NCBI RefSeq assembly: GCF_000802235.1
Contig: NZ_JTDL01000141.1
Span: 155,376-219,375 of the forward strand
DNA length: 64,000 bases
Reading direction: 5' to 3'
Source: Sinomonas humi
GTDB taxonomy: Bacteria; Actinomycetota; Actinomycetes; Actinomycetales; Micrococcaceae
Part shown: one piece after another, positions 8,161 to 16,379 of the stretch
Position numbering within the stretch: position 1 is the first letter of the stretch
How the letters are laid out: each line of letters begins with the position of its first letter
Made by a program: the position numbers and the translations under genes
Notes under the pieces: model-generated
What the model was told of the DNA's origin: nothing
What the model saw: the letters and a program-made list of their open reading frames with translations, nothing else
Databases searched by the model: none

Positions 8161-8495
8161 GGCAGCAACCTCCGATTAAGTTGTCAGCTCTCGCCAAGCG
8201 GTGCTGCGCCGGAACGGATCGGCACAGTTCCCGGTTCGCGAAGGCAGACGCTGGTGAGGCGTCTGGGACGTCCAGCAACTTCCCCGGCGGCTGCTTCACT
8301 GGGTGGCTCGAAAGCCGCTGCCTTCAATCCTTATGTACGAACGGAACAAGACCAGTCTGGCCGAATGGCGCATCGTCGGGAAGGGGCACGCTTCAGATTT
8401 CAACCGATTGGACAAACGCGGCCAGCAGCTTGCGCTGGGCGTGGCCGAGAGTGCAAAGTGAAAGCTTGGTCTTCCGTTGAACAGAAGGGCGTTCA
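8161..8495. other. Divergent intergenic region, kinase and IclR gene
   Basis: These 335 bases hold the kinase ribosome-binding site at the left and the pob-type operator at 8472-8486 at the right. Nothing gene-like is seen in between, and no further DosR-like box was noticed. Confidence 0.5.
8472..8486. promoter_or_regulatory. Probable IclR operator upstream of the regulator gene
   Basis: TTCCGTTGAACAGAA matches the perfect palindrome TTCCGTTGAACGGAA found 884 bp away upstream of pobA with one change. It ends 9 nt before the regulator's GTG start, a position suited to autorepression. Confidence 0.65.
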
Positions 8496-9251
8496 GTGGC
8501 CAATTCGAGTTCGGGAGACTCCGTCGTCGACCGGGTGGTCAGGGTCCTCGAGGCGTTTCCGGAGGGCGTCAGCTCGCTCCCGCTTACCGAGCTGGCCGAG
8601 CGCTCGGGACTTCCGCTCACGAGCGCGCACCGGCTCGTGCGTCAACTCGCGGACTATCGGCTGCTCGAACAGGCGCCGGGCGGAAAGGTCCAGGTCGGCC
8701 TGCGCCTGTGGGAACTCGTGAATCGCAACTCGCCGATCCTCCTTCTGCGGCAGGCCGCCCTCCCCTTCATGGACGACATCCACCAGGTCCTCAACCAGAA
8801 CGTCAACCTCGGAGTCCTGCAGGGCGACGACGTCCTGTTCGTCGAGCGGCTCTCTCGCCGCGGCTCGGTGGCGAACCGGGCGAAGGTGGCCGGCCGGATG
8901 CCTGTCCACATCTCCTCGGCGGGGGTGGCCCTCATGTCCGGCCAGCCGCGCGCTGCCCAGAACGCCTACCTTGCCCGCTTCAAGGATCCTGCAGGCAAAG
9001 TCGACGCCGATCATGTCCGCCGGCTTCTCGCGACCTCAGCGGAGCGCGGCTACGCGGAGCTCGCGGGGGTTGTCGACCCGGAGACGTGGGGCATCGCGGT
9101 GCCGATAGAAGACCGTCAGCGGCGGACTGTGGCGGCGATCGGCGTCGTCGTCCCGCTCGCGGAAGTCCGCATCCACCAGATCGTGCCGGCCCTCCGCACG
9201 GCGGCTCGCGGCATCGGCCGCCAGCTGGGTGCCCTGGCCCCCACTCCCTAG
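8496..9251 (+). CDS. pobR: IclR-family regulator, probable pobA regulator
   Basis: A 251-residue IclR protein. The N-terminal winged HTH spans about residues 8-65 (SSLPLTELAERSGLPLTSAHRLVRQL) and the effector domain follows with GRMPVHISSAGVALMSGQ. It immediately precedes pobA on the same strand, and a 15-bp palindrome is shared by its own upstream region and that of pobA. That pairing makes it the likely 4-hydroxybenzoate-responsive regulator. The start GTG 8496 overlaps the end of the operator region. The name pobR is inferred from context. Confidence 0.82.
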   Translation: MANSSSGDSVVDRVVRVLEAFPEGVSSLPLTELAERSGLPLTSAHRLVRQLADYRLLEQAPGGKVQVGLRLWELVNRNSPILLLRQAALPFMDDIHQVLNQNVNLGVLQGDDVLFVERLSRRGSVANRAKVAGRMPVHISSAGVALMSGQPRAAQNAYLARFKDPAGKVDADHVRRLLATSAERGYAELAGVVDPETWGIAVPIEDRQRRTVAAIGVVVPLAEVRIHQIVPALRTAARGIGRQLGALAPTP

Positions 9252-9264
9252 CCCCGCCGGACCT

Positions 9265-9347
9265 GTTTCGGGTACGCCAACTCCCCTCCCTCGTCGTTTC
9301 GGGTACGCCAACTCCCCTCCCAGCGGCTCTCGGGTACGGATACCGCC
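9265..9347 (+). repeat. 31-bp-spaced TTTCGGGTAC repeats, cluster 1
   Basis: Three GGGTAC cores at 9270, 9301 and 9332 are spaced exactly 31 bp. The first two units share GTTTCGGGTACGCCAACT and the following CCCCTCCC; the third is diverged and runs into GGATACCGCC. The cluster begins 13 nt after a stop codon. Related clusters are at 13499-13769 and 16281-16355. Confidence 0.75.
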
Positions 9348-9355
9348 CACTGGGG

Positions 9356-9370
9356 TTCCGTTGAACGGAA
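9356..9370. promoter_or_regulatory. Probable IclR operator upstream of pobA
   Basis: TTCCGTTGAACGGAA is a perfect 15-bp palindrome with a central G, 109 nt before the pobA start. A one-mismatch copy precedes the IclR gene, indicating one regulator for both. Confidence 0.68.
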
Positions 9371-9479
9371 AGCCGGTAACGCCGTCGTCGTGATTCGGCG
9401 CACACTCGAAGTAGACGTCAGCCGCCGCCCAAAGACGGGCGGGCCGGCCCGCAGAAGAAGCAGAAAGCGAGCGACGACG

Positions 9480-10670
9480 ATGACCGAGCGCAAGACCCAC
9501 AAGACCCAAGTGGCGATCATGGGGGCGGGGCCCGCGGGCCTCATGCTCTCGCACCTGCTGTACCGCGCAGGCATCGACAGCACAGTGGTGGAGATCCGGA
9601 GCCGCGAGGCGATCTCGCACACCGTCCGCGCAGGCATCCTCGAGGCGGGGTCGGTGGACCTTCTGGTCGGCTCGGGTGTCGACAACGTGCTCCGCAAAGG
9701 CCACGAGCACGAGGGCACAGAGTTCCGCGTCAATGGCGAGGGGCACCGGATCGACTTCAAGGGGCTCACCGGGCAGTCCGTCTGGCTCTACCCCCAGAAC
9801 GATGTGTTCGACGATCTCGCCGCCCAGCGCGAGGCCGACGGCGGCGATGTCCGGTACTCGTGCTCGGAGACGCAGGTGAGCGACCTCCTCGGACGCCCGA
9901 AGGTGCAGTTCAAGGACGCCGAGGGCCAGGAATGGGAGATCGAGGCCGAGATGCTCGTGGGCGCGGACGGCTCGCGCTCGCACTGCCGCGTCCAGATTCC
10001 CGAGGCCGAGCGCACGTGGTACTTCAACGAATACCCCTTCGCATGGTTCGGCATCCTCACGGAGGCGCCCCGCAGCGCGCCCGAGCTCATCTACGCGAAC
10101 TCGGCGCACGGCTTCGCGCTCATCAGCCAGCGCACGGACACGATGCAGCGCATGTACTTCCAGTGCGATCCCAAGACCAACCCCGCGGACTGGACCGAGG
10201 AGCAGATCTGGGAGCAGCTGCGCCTGCGCGTCAACGGCAACGGCTTCGAACTCAAGGAGGGGCCGGTCATCGACAAGGTCGTGCTGCCGTTCCGATCCTT
10301 CGTGCACACCCCCATGCGGTATGGCAACCTGTTCCTCGCCGGCGATGCCGCGCACACCGTACCGCCGACCGGGGCCAAGGGCCTCAACCTCGCGCTCCAC
10401 GACGTCCGGCTGCTGTTCGAAAGCCTCGACTCGTACTTCAAGACCGGCTCGAGCGCGCTCATCGACACGTATTCGGAGCGCGCCCTCGATCGCGTGTGGA
10501 AGGCACAGTACTTCTCGTACTGGATGACCACGCTCCTCCACACCGTCCCGACCGAGGAGAACCACGCATTCTTCCGCTCGCGCCAGCTTGGTGAGCTCCG
10601 CTCGCTGCTTGAGTCCGAGCACGGCCGCGCCTACATCGCCGAGTGCTACACGGGGTGGCAGGGCAAGTAG
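9480..10670 (+). CDS. pobA: 4-hydroxybenzoate 3-monooxygenase
   Basis: A 396-residue flavoprotein of the expected size for PobA. It has the FAD-binding GAGPAGLMLSHLL at about residues 14-26, the second flavin motif in VGADGSRS, and the DAAHTVPPTGAKGLNLA motif near residue 285. It hydroxylates 4-hydroxybenzoate to protocatechuate using NAD(P)H and O2 in the cytoplasm, supplying the pca pathway whose final genes are in this window. ATG 9480 gives the conserved N terminus; a longer GTG frame exists but adds Arg-rich sequence. Ring-cleavage genes (pcaGH) are not in the window. Confidence 0.92.
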   Translation: MTERKTHKTQVAIMGAGPAGLMLSHLLYRAGIDSTVVEIRSREAISHTVRAGILEAGSVDLLVGSGVDNVLRKGHEHEGTEFRVNGEGHRIDFKGLTGQSVWLYPQNDVFDDLAAQREADGGDVRYSCSETQVSDLLGRPKVQFKDAEGQEWEIEAEMLVGADGSRSHCRVQIPEAERTWYFNEYPFAWFGILTEAPRSAPELIYANSAHGFALISQRTDTMQRMYFQCDPKTNPADWTEEQIWEQLRLRVNGNGFELKEGPVIDKVVLPFRSFVHTPMRYGNLFLAGDAAHTVPPTGAKGLNLALHDVRLLFESLDSYFKTGSSALIDTYSERALDRVWKAQYFSYWMTTLLHTVPTEENHAFFRSRQLGELRSLLESEHGRAYIAECYTGWQGK

Positions 10671-10850
10671 CCGCCGCGCGTCGTCGCCCGACGCCGGATC
10701 CCGACCTTGATTGAGCCGCGAAGCCGGCGTGTCGTGTCGCGACACGCCGCTTGCTCATACGGCGCGTTGTCAATCATGGTCGGATTCCGCCCACCCGGCC
10801 TCTCCAGGCACCGAGATGGAGGAGGCCGCCCTGACACAGCGAGTTCCGCA

Positions 10851-10884
10851 GGCCCCGCACCCAGTCCGGTGCGGGGCCCTTTTC
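10851..10884 (+). terminator. Factor-independent terminator after pobA
   Basis: A 10-bp perfect GC-rich stem, GGCCCCGCAC (10851-10860) with GTGCGGGGCC (10869-10878), has an 8-nt loop and is followed by CTTTTC. It lies 180 nt beyond pobA and isolates the PadR unit from it. Confidence 0.75.
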
Positions 10885-10911
10885 GTCTCACACTTGTTCT
10901 TCGACAGTCAG

Positions 10912-10962
10912 CGATATATCGTTAAGTACTGGATCACATCGGATCCGGGTTGCGTTAACGAT
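10912..10962. promoter_or_regulatory. Palindromic promoter/operator of the padR-ABC operon
   Basis: CGATATATCG (10912-10921) is a 10-bp palindrome, and ATCGTTAA (10918-10925) is matched by its complement TTAACGAT at 10955-10962, 12 nt before the PadR start. AT-rich TATATC palindromes are typical PadR targets, so autoregulation is likely. A related CGATATATC occurs at 46228-46236. Confidence 0.6.
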
Positions 10963-10974
10963 CAGGAGGACACC

Positions 10975-11571
10975 ATGCGCGGACACCCAGAACACCACCA
11001 TCACGAGGGGCGCGGCTTCGGCCCCGGCGGGCCAGGCGGCTTCGGCCCGGGGTTCGGCGGCCCCGGCTTCGGGGGCCCGGGATTCGGGCGCGGCCACGGC
11101 TTCCCGCCCGGTTTCGGGCCCAGAGGAGGCCGGCGAGCGAGCCGCGGCGACGTGCGGGCGATGATTCTCTCGCTACTCGCCGAACAGCCCCTCACCGGCT
11201 ACGGCATCATCCAGGCCGCGAGCGAGCGCACCAACGGCATGTGGCGCCCCAGCCCCGGCTCGGTCTACCCAACGCTGCAGCAGCTTGTCGACGAGGACCT
11301 TGTCGAGCAGGCGGGTGAAGGGAAGCGGACGGAGTACACGCTGACCGATTCGGGCAGGGAGTACGTCGCCGGTCACGCCGAAGAGCTCCGCAAGGCGTGG
11401 GAAGCCGCCCCGGGCCGGAGCGAAGAGACCGATGCCCTCATGGAAAGCGCCATGAAATTCATGGGCGTGCTCCACCAGTTCAAAGTCGCCTCGACCGATG
11501 AGCAGCGCGCCAAGGCAGCGGCTGCCATCGACGAGGCGCGCAAGGCGCTCTACCTCATACTTGCCGAATAG
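10975..11571 (+). CDS. PadR-family regulator with Gly/Phe/His-rich N-terminal tail
   Basis: A 198-residue protein. Residues 1-55 are low complexity with a run of four His, several GFG and GPGF repeats and almost no other residues. The PadR winged helix follows at about 60-135 (ILSLLAEQPLTGYGIIQAASERTNGMWRPSPGSVYPTLQQL), then a helical dimerisation region to the end. PadR proteins repress adjacent transport or detoxification genes. It is 25 nt before an ABC exporter gene and has a strong AGGAGGA site. The His-rich tail suggests metal or heme binding, but that is inference. Confidence 0.87.
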   Translation: MRGHPEHHHHEGRGFGPGGPGGFGPGFGGPGFGGPGFGRGHGFPPGFGPRGGRRASRGDVRAMILSLLAEQPLTGYGIIQAASERTNGMWRPSPGSVYPTLQQLVDEDLVEQAGEGKRTEYTLTDSGREYVAGHAEELRKAWEAAPGRSEETDALMESAMKFMGVLHQFKVASTDEQRAKAAAAIDEARKALYLILAE

Positions 11572-11596
11572 AGCGGCCGATTAGCCTAGGAGGCCT

Positions 11597-13492
11597 ATGT
11601 CCCACAACGTTTCCGGGCGACCACCCGCCGTCGTCCGCGGTGGCCGCATCTCGAGCGGCGACGCCGCGCTGCAGCGGAAGCTCAATGCGGAGGCGCCGCG
11701 CATCCCGCACCTTTTCCGCCGCATTTCGGAGCTGTTCGCCCCGCACAAGTATTCGCTCATTCTCACCGTTGTCCTGGTGCTGGCAGGGGCGGCGCTCTCC
11801 GTAGTGCCGCCGCTGCTCACCCAGAGGACGTTCGACGACGGCCTGTTCCCTCCCGGGGGCCATCCGAACCTTCCGCGGCTGGCTGAGCTCGTGGGCCTCA
11901 TGATCGCGGTCTACGTCGTCTCGGCGCTGCTCGGCGTGTGGCAGACGTACGTCACGTCGACGGTTGGCAACGCGGTGATGGGCTCGCTGCGCGTGAGACT
12001 GTTCAGCCACCTCCAGTCGATGGAGCTCAGCTTCTTCACGCGCACGAAGACGGGCGTCATCCAGTCGCGCCTGCAGAACGACGTCGGCGGCGTCGCCAAT
12101 GTCCTGGCCAATACGGTCTCAGGTGTGGTCGGCAACGTTGTGACCGTTATCGCGGCGTTCGTCGCGATGCTCGCGCTCAATCCGCAGCTCACCCTCATTG
12201 CCGTCCTGCTCATGCCACTGCTGGTCGTGGCCCAGCGGCGGGTGGGGCAGGTTCGGGCCAGGATTGCGACGAGGACTCAGGAGTCCCTTTCCGACATGAC
12301 GGCGATCACCCAGGAATCGCTGAGCGTTTCCGGGATCCTCCTGTCGAAGAGCTTCAACCGGCAGCGGGACGAGATCGGGAAGTACTCCGCCGAGAATCGG
12401 AACCTCGTTGGCCTTCAGATCAAGCAGGCGATGAGCGGGCAGTACTTCTTCGCTCTGGTGAGCATCTTCCTGTCGTCCATTCCGGCGATCGTGTATCTCG
12501 TGGCCGGGTGGCTCCTCTCGGGGGGATCAGTCAACATCACGGCTGGCACGATCGTCGCATTCACGACCGTCCAGGCGCGGCTACTGTTCCCGCTCATCGC
12601 GATCATGCGCGTGGCACTCGACCTCCAGACCTCCGGTGCGCTGTTCGCCCGGATCTTCGAATACCTCGACCTGCGCCCCGCGATCGTCGATGCGCCGGAC
12701 GCCGCTCCGCTCCCGGTCGACACCTCGCGCCTCGGCGAGGTCGAGTTCGAGCGGGTGTCCTTCCGCTACCCGGACGCGCGCGGAGAGGAGCGCGCAACCC
12801 TCGACGACGTGTCCTTCACCATCGAGCCGGGGCAGTTCGCGGCGTTCGTTGGGCCGAGCGGAGCCGGGAAGACCACGGTCTCCTACCTCATCCCGCGCTT
12901 CTATGAGGCGAGTGCCGGATCAGTACGGTTCGCGGGCCGGGATGTCCGCGAGATCGACCACGAGTCGCTCGTGAGCCACATCGGAATTGTGAGCCAGGAG
13001 ACCTACCTCTTCCACGCCACGATCGCGGAGAACCTGCGCTACGCGAAGGCCGATGCCACCCAGGAGGAGCTCGAAGCGGCGGCGCGGGCTGCGAACATCC
13101 ACGAGACGATCGTGTCCTTCCCCGATGGCTATGACACCGTCGTCGGCGAGCGCGGCTACCGGCTCTCGGGCGGCGAGAAGCAGCGCATCGCCATCGCCCG
13201 CGTGCTGCTCAAGGACCCCGAGGTGCTCGTCCTCGACGAGGCGACGAGCGCCCTCGACACGATCTCCGAGCGCGCAGTCCAACAGGCCCTCGACACCGCC
13301 GCGCACGGGCGCACGACGATCGCGATCGCCCACCGCCTCTCGACCATCGTCGGCGCTGACGTCATCTACGTGGTGGACCACGGTCGGATCATCGAGCACG
13401 GTTCCCACGCGGAGCTGCTCATCGCGGGCGGTGCCTATGCCAGGCTCTACGCGGAGCAGGCGGCGGAGCCGTCCGCAACGGGCCAGCTCTAG
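11597..13492 (+). CDS. ABC transporter, fused permease and ATPase (MDR/MsbA type)
   Basis: A 631-residue half-transporter exporter. An N-terminal membrane domain of six segments spans roughly residues 50-350. The nucleotide-binding domain follows with Walker A GPSGAGKTT, Q-loop VSQETYLF, signature LSGGEKQR, Walker B VLVLDEATSALD and the H-loop His in AIAHRLS. It probably works as a homodimer exporting a lipophilic compound; the substrate cannot be read from sequence. AGGAGG is 5 nt before ATG 11597, and the gene is in an operon with padR, which likely controls it in response to the exported compound. Confidence 0.9.
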   Translation: MSHNVSGRPPAVVRGGRISSGDAALQRKLNAEAPRIPHLFRRISELFAPHKYSLILTVVLVLAGAALSVVPPLLTQRTFDDGLFPPGGHPNLPRLAELVGLMIAVYVVSALLGVWQTYVTSTVGNAVMGSLRVRLFSHLQSMELSFFTRTKTGVIQSRLQNDVGGVANVLANTVSGVVGNVVTVIAAFVAMLALNPQLTLIAVLLMPLLVVAQRRVGQVRARIATRTQESLSDMTAITQESLSVSGILLSKSFNRQRDEIGKYSAENRNLVGLQIKQAMSGQYFFALVSIFLSSIPAIVYLVAGWLLSGGSVNITAGTIVAFTTVQARLLFPLIAIMRVALDLQTSGALFARIFEYLDLRPAIVDAPDAAPLPVDTSRLGEVEFERVSFRYPDARGEERATLDDVSFTIEPGQFAAFVGPSGAGKTTVSYLIPRFYEASAGSVRFAGRDVREIDHESLVSHIGIVSQETYLFHATIAENLRYAKADATQEELEAAARAANIHETIVSFPDGYDTVVGERGYRLSGGEKQRIAIARVLLKDPEVLVLDEATSALDTISERAVQQALDTAAHGRTTIAIAHRLSTIVGADVIYVVDHGRIIEHGSHAELLIAGGAYARLYAEQAAEPSATGQL

Positions 13493-13498
13493 GAGTGG

Positions 13499-13613
13499 GT
13501 TTCGGGTACAGATACTTCGCTCCAAGGCGGTTTCGGGTACGGATACTTCGTTCCAAGGCGGTTTCGGGTACGGATACTTCGCTCCAAGACGGTTTCGGGT
13601 ACGGATAATCGCC
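13499..13613 (+). repeat. 31-bp tandem repeats containing TTTCGGGTAC, cluster 2
   Basis: Three full 31-bp units at 13499, 13530 and 13561 and a partial fourth at 13592 share GTTTCGGGTACGGATACTTC and end in a TCCAAGGCG-like block; units differ by one to three bases. The array starts 6 nt after the ABC transporter stop. It has no spacers, so it is not a CRISPR array. Confidence 0.85.
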
Positions 13614-13718
13614 GCACGCATCGTCTCTGAAGCGCGCACGACGGCGGGTTCCCCGGCAAGCGCGGGCCGCGCCCCGGCGTCGTGCGTCAGTAAGAGCGGG
13701 AGCGAGCGAAAAGGCGGA

Positions 13719-13769
13719 CGTATCCGTACCCGAAACGGTGAAAAGACGCGGTATCTGTACCCGAAACGG
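13719..13769 (-). repeat. Inverted TTTCGGGTAC copies facing cluster 2
   Basis: Two copies on the minus strand, 13719-13738 (CGTATCCGTACCCGAAACGG) and 13751-13769 (GTATCTGTACCCGAAACGG), have GTACCC cores 31 bp apart. They face the direct array about 105 bp upstream, so the transcript could form a large hairpin. Confidence 0.75.
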
Positions 13770-13872
13770 TGAAAGGGGGCGGGGAGGGCAGAGAGGGCGG
13801 GATCATCGGAGAGAGCGGAATCATAGTCGCCCGATTGGGAATCACGAAAACCGACGTGGGATGATAGACGGG

Positions 13873-15093
13873 ATGACTTCCCCCACTCGAACCTCGAACA
13901 CCCCTATGCCCTCCGATGCCGGCGACCGCCGCCAGGTCCGCCCCGCCGCGGAGGGGTGGGAGCAGCAGCGCACGCCGGAGGGCCGGCCGCTGCTGCAGTT
14001 CGCGTCCCCGCGGGTGAAGCAGCCGCCGCAGCACCTTGCGGATCTGACGCTCGCGGAACGGCAGGCGAAGCTCAAGGAGCTCGGGCTCCCGGCGTTCCGC
14101 GCGAAGCAGCTGAGCACGCACTACTTCCAGCACTGGACCACCGATCCAGAGCGCATGAGCGATCTGCCCAAGGCCGGCCGCGAGGAACTCGTCGAGGCGA
14201 TGTTCCCGCCGCTGCTCACCGAGGTCCGCCGCCTCCGCACCGACGACGGCAACACGATCAAGTTCCTCTGGCGCCTCTTCGACGGCGCGCTCGTCGAGTC
14301 CGTGCTCATGCGCTACCCGGGCCGCATCACGCTCTGCGTCTCCTCCCAGGCCGGCTGCGGCATGAACTGCCCCTTCTGCGCCACGGGTCAGGCCGGGCTG
14401 ACGCGCAACATGTCCACGGCCGAGATCGTGGACCAGGTTGTTGCGGCGAACCGCGTGATCGCGGCTGGGGAGCTCGGCGTGACCGAGCACCCAGACGAGC
14501 GCGTCACCAACATCGTCTTCATGGGCATGGGCGAGCCGCTCGCCAACTACAAGCGGGTCATGGCCGCCGTCCACCGTTTCGTCGATCCCGCCCCGGAGGG
14601 CCTTGGCATGTCGGCGCGCAACATCACGGTCTCGACCGTCGGCCTCGTCCCCGCGATCCGGAAGCTCGCGGACGAGGAGCTTCCGGTCACCTTTGCGCTC
14701 TCGCTCCACGCGCCCGACGACGAGCTCCGCGACGAGCTCATCCCGGTCAACAACCGCTGGAAGGTCGACGAGGCGATCGACGCTGCGTACGACTACTTCC
14801 GCAAGACGGGCCGACGCGTGAGCATCGAGTACGCGCTCATCAAGGACATGAACGACCACGCGTGGCGCGCGGCCCTCCTAGCGAAGAAGCTCAACCAGCG
14901 CGGGCGCGGCTGGGTCCACGTGAACCCGATCCCGCTCAACCCGACTCCGGGATCCATCTGGACCTCCTCTGAACCCGAGGTGCAGGACGAGTTCGTCGAG
15001 ACCCTCCGCGCCGCCGGGATTCCGACTACCCTGCGCGACACGCGCGGCAAGGAGATCGACGGCGCGTGCGGCCAGCTTGCCGCTGCAGAATAG
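13873..15093 (+). CDS. rlmN: 23S rRNA (adenine-2503-C2)-methyltransferase
   Basis: A 406-residue radical-SAM methyltransferase. Cys162, Cys166 and Cys169 form the CX3CX2C cluster motif in [10 protein letters not shown]; Cys155 in LCVSSQ and Cys399 in DGACGQL match the two additional catalytic cysteines of RlmN. It methylates C2 of A2503 in 23S rRNA and A37 of some tRNAs in the cytoplasm. The N terminus (about 45 residues) is an actinobacterial polar extension. ATG 13873 fits a leaderless message from a GATGAT -10; ATG 13861 is a possible alternative. The next gene starts 7 nt after its stop. Confidence 0.92.
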   Translation: MTSPTRTSNTPMPSDAGDRRQVRPAAEGWEQQRTPEGRPLLQFASPRVKQPPQHLADLTLAERQAKLKELGLPAFRAKQLSTHYFQHWTTDPERMSDLPKAGREELVEAMFPPLLTEVRRLRTDDGNTIKFLWRLFDGALVESVLMRYPGRITLCVSSQAGCGMNCPFCATGQAGLTRNMSTAEIVDQVVAANRVIAAGELGVTEHPDERVTNIVFMGMGEPLANYKRVMAAVHRFVDPAPEGLGMSARNITVSTVGLVPAIRKLADEELPVTFALSLHAPDDELRDELIPVNNRWKVDEAIDAAYDYFRKTGRRVSIEYALIKDMNDHAWRAALLAKKLNQRGRGWVHVNPIPLNPTPGSIWTSSEPEVQDEFVETLRAAGIPTTLRDTRGKEIDGACGQLAAAE

Positions 15094-15100
15094 GCGCCGA

Positions 15101-16276
15101 ATGAGGGGTGCGAAGGTTCGGGCCACCTCGGGAAGCACGGGTGCCGAAAGGCAGGCGGGAGCGGACGACGGCGGAGCTCGCCACCGCGGCCCACTCGCCG
15201 TCGTCGGCCGCTTCCTGCATGAGGTGCTGTTCAGCATCGGGCCCGGGAAGAACGACCACCACGCGGCGCTGCGGGCGGCGGCGGGCCTGTTCATCCCGCT
15301 GCTGACTCTCACGCTCACGAACCGGCTCGATCTTGCGATCTTTGCGAACTTCGCTGCGTTCACCGGGATCTATGGCCGAAACGAGCCCCACCGCGTCCGC
15401 CTCGTGGCCCAAACGCGTGCCGGGCTGCTCATGATCTGCGTCATCCTTGCCGCGACGCTGTCCGCCCGGTTCAGCCCGGGCGGTGCGCTGGGGCCCTGGG
15501 CGATTGTCGCGGGGACGACGCTCGTAGCGTGGGGGTGCAGCGTCGTCGTCGCATACTGGCGGCTTCGACCCGCGGGCTCGCTGTTCCACATCTTCGCGTT
15601 CGCCGCGATTGCTTCGCTCCCGCACCAACCACCGCTTGGCGATGCGACGCTCACAGTCGTCGCGACGTTCCTTCTGTGCCTCGCGATCGGCCTCGCCTCC
15701 CGAGTGCACCCCGGCCACCGCGCACCGCTTACCTGGCAGGGGCTCCGCGCGGCTTGGCGAGTGCGTCTCGGAGTGACGGAACGGCGAGTGCTCTGGCTCG
15801 AGTCGATCGGCTACCTCGTAGCGTCCGCCGCGGCGGGTTCGGCCGCGACCGCGGTCGGTGAGGCGCTCGGCTTCGGGCACAACTACTGGGCGATCGTCGC
15901 CGCCGTCGTGCCGCTCGTCGGCCACTCGACCCGCCACCGCGTGAGCCGAGGCCTCCAGCGTGTGCTCGGGACCGTCGTCGGCCTCGCGCTGCTCGCCGGA
16001 ATCGCGGCGCTCCGGCCGGAACCTTGGGTCATGGTCGTGCTCATCGGCCTGTGCCAGTTCGTGGTCGAGATGCTCATCGCGAGGCAGTACTTCCTCGCGC
16101 AGGTGTTCGTGGCACCGCTCGCTCTGCTCTCAACCCTGCTCGTCGCGCACACGAACCCGGTGACCCTGCTCCACGACCGGTTCATCGATACCGCGATCGG
16201 CTCCGTGGTGGGTGTGCTCGTGGTGCTCGCCCCGCTTGTCTACGGCAGGCTGCGCTCCGCGGCCCTCCATTCCTGA
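15101..16276 (+). CDS. FUSC-like/aromatic acid exporter family membrane protein
   Basis: A 391-residue integral membrane protein with about 10 hydrophobic segments in two sets (roughly residues 55-180 and 225-385) separated by a basic cytoplasmic stretch. NYWAIVAAVVPLVGHSTRH near residue 265 resembles the FUSC/ArAE core motif (YWA.LT...V). Members export aromatic acids or other hydrophobic compounds. Only 7 nt separate it from rlmN, so it is likely co-transcribed. The length is shorter than Gram-negative AaeB proteins but usual for actinobacterial relatives. Substrate unknown. Confidence 0.7.
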   Translation: MRGAKVRATSGSTGAERQAGADDGGARHRGPLAVVGRFLHEVLFSIGPGKNDHHAALRAAAGLFIPLLTLTLTNRLDLAIFANFAAFTGIYGRNEPHRVRLVAQTRAGLLMICVILAATLSARFSPGGALGPWAIVAGTTLVAWGCSVVVAYWRLRPAGSLFHIFAFAAIASLPHQPPLGDATLTVVATFLLCLAIGLASRVHPGHRAPLTWQGLRAAWRVRLGVTERRVLWLESIGYLVASAAAGSAATAVGEALGFGHNYWAIVAAVVPLVGHSTRHRVSRGLQRVLGTVVGLALLAGIAALRPEPWVMVVLIGLCQFVVEMLIARQYFLAQVFVAPLALLSTLLVAHTNPVTLLHDRFIDTAIGSVVGVLVVLAPLVYGRLRSAALHS

Positions 16277-16280
16277 AGGT

Positions 16281-16355
16281 CGTTTCGGGTACGCCAACAT
16301 CCGCGTAGCTGTACCCGAGACGACGTGGGAGGGGAGTTCGCGTACCCGAGACGAG
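16281..16355. repeat. TTTCGGGTAC repeats, cluster 3 (direct plus inverted)
   Basis: One direct copy CGTTTCGGGTACGCCAAC at 16281-16298 begins 4 nt after a stop codon. Two inverted copies follow, with GTACCC cores at 16311 and 16342, again exactly 31 bp apart. The cluster lies between convergent genes and could fold as a hairpin. Confidence 0.75.
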
Positions 16356-16379
16356 AGTGGTGGGGCGCGCGTCCAATGA

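Larger units (their letters stand above)
10671..10974. other. Intergenic region with palindrome, terminator and PadR operator
   Basis: No gene is seen in these 304 bases. In order they hold a 9-bp inverted repeat GGCGTGTCG/CGACACGCC at 10726-10748, a factor-independent terminator at 10851-10884, and the palindromic promoter region of the PadR gene at 10912-10962. Confidence 0.6.
13493..13872. other. Repeat-filled intergenic region before rlmN
   Basis: The 380-base gap is dominated by TTTCGGGTAC-type repeats in both orientations (see separate entries). A possible leaderless promoter for rlmN, -10-like GATGAT at 13860-13865, ends 7 nt before the ATG. No gene is seen. Confidence 0.6.

Noticed and set aside
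13499..13613. Possible CRISPR array
   Set aside because: The 31-bp units are directly adjacent with no spacers, and no cas genes are present; it is a tandem repeat of an intergenic family.
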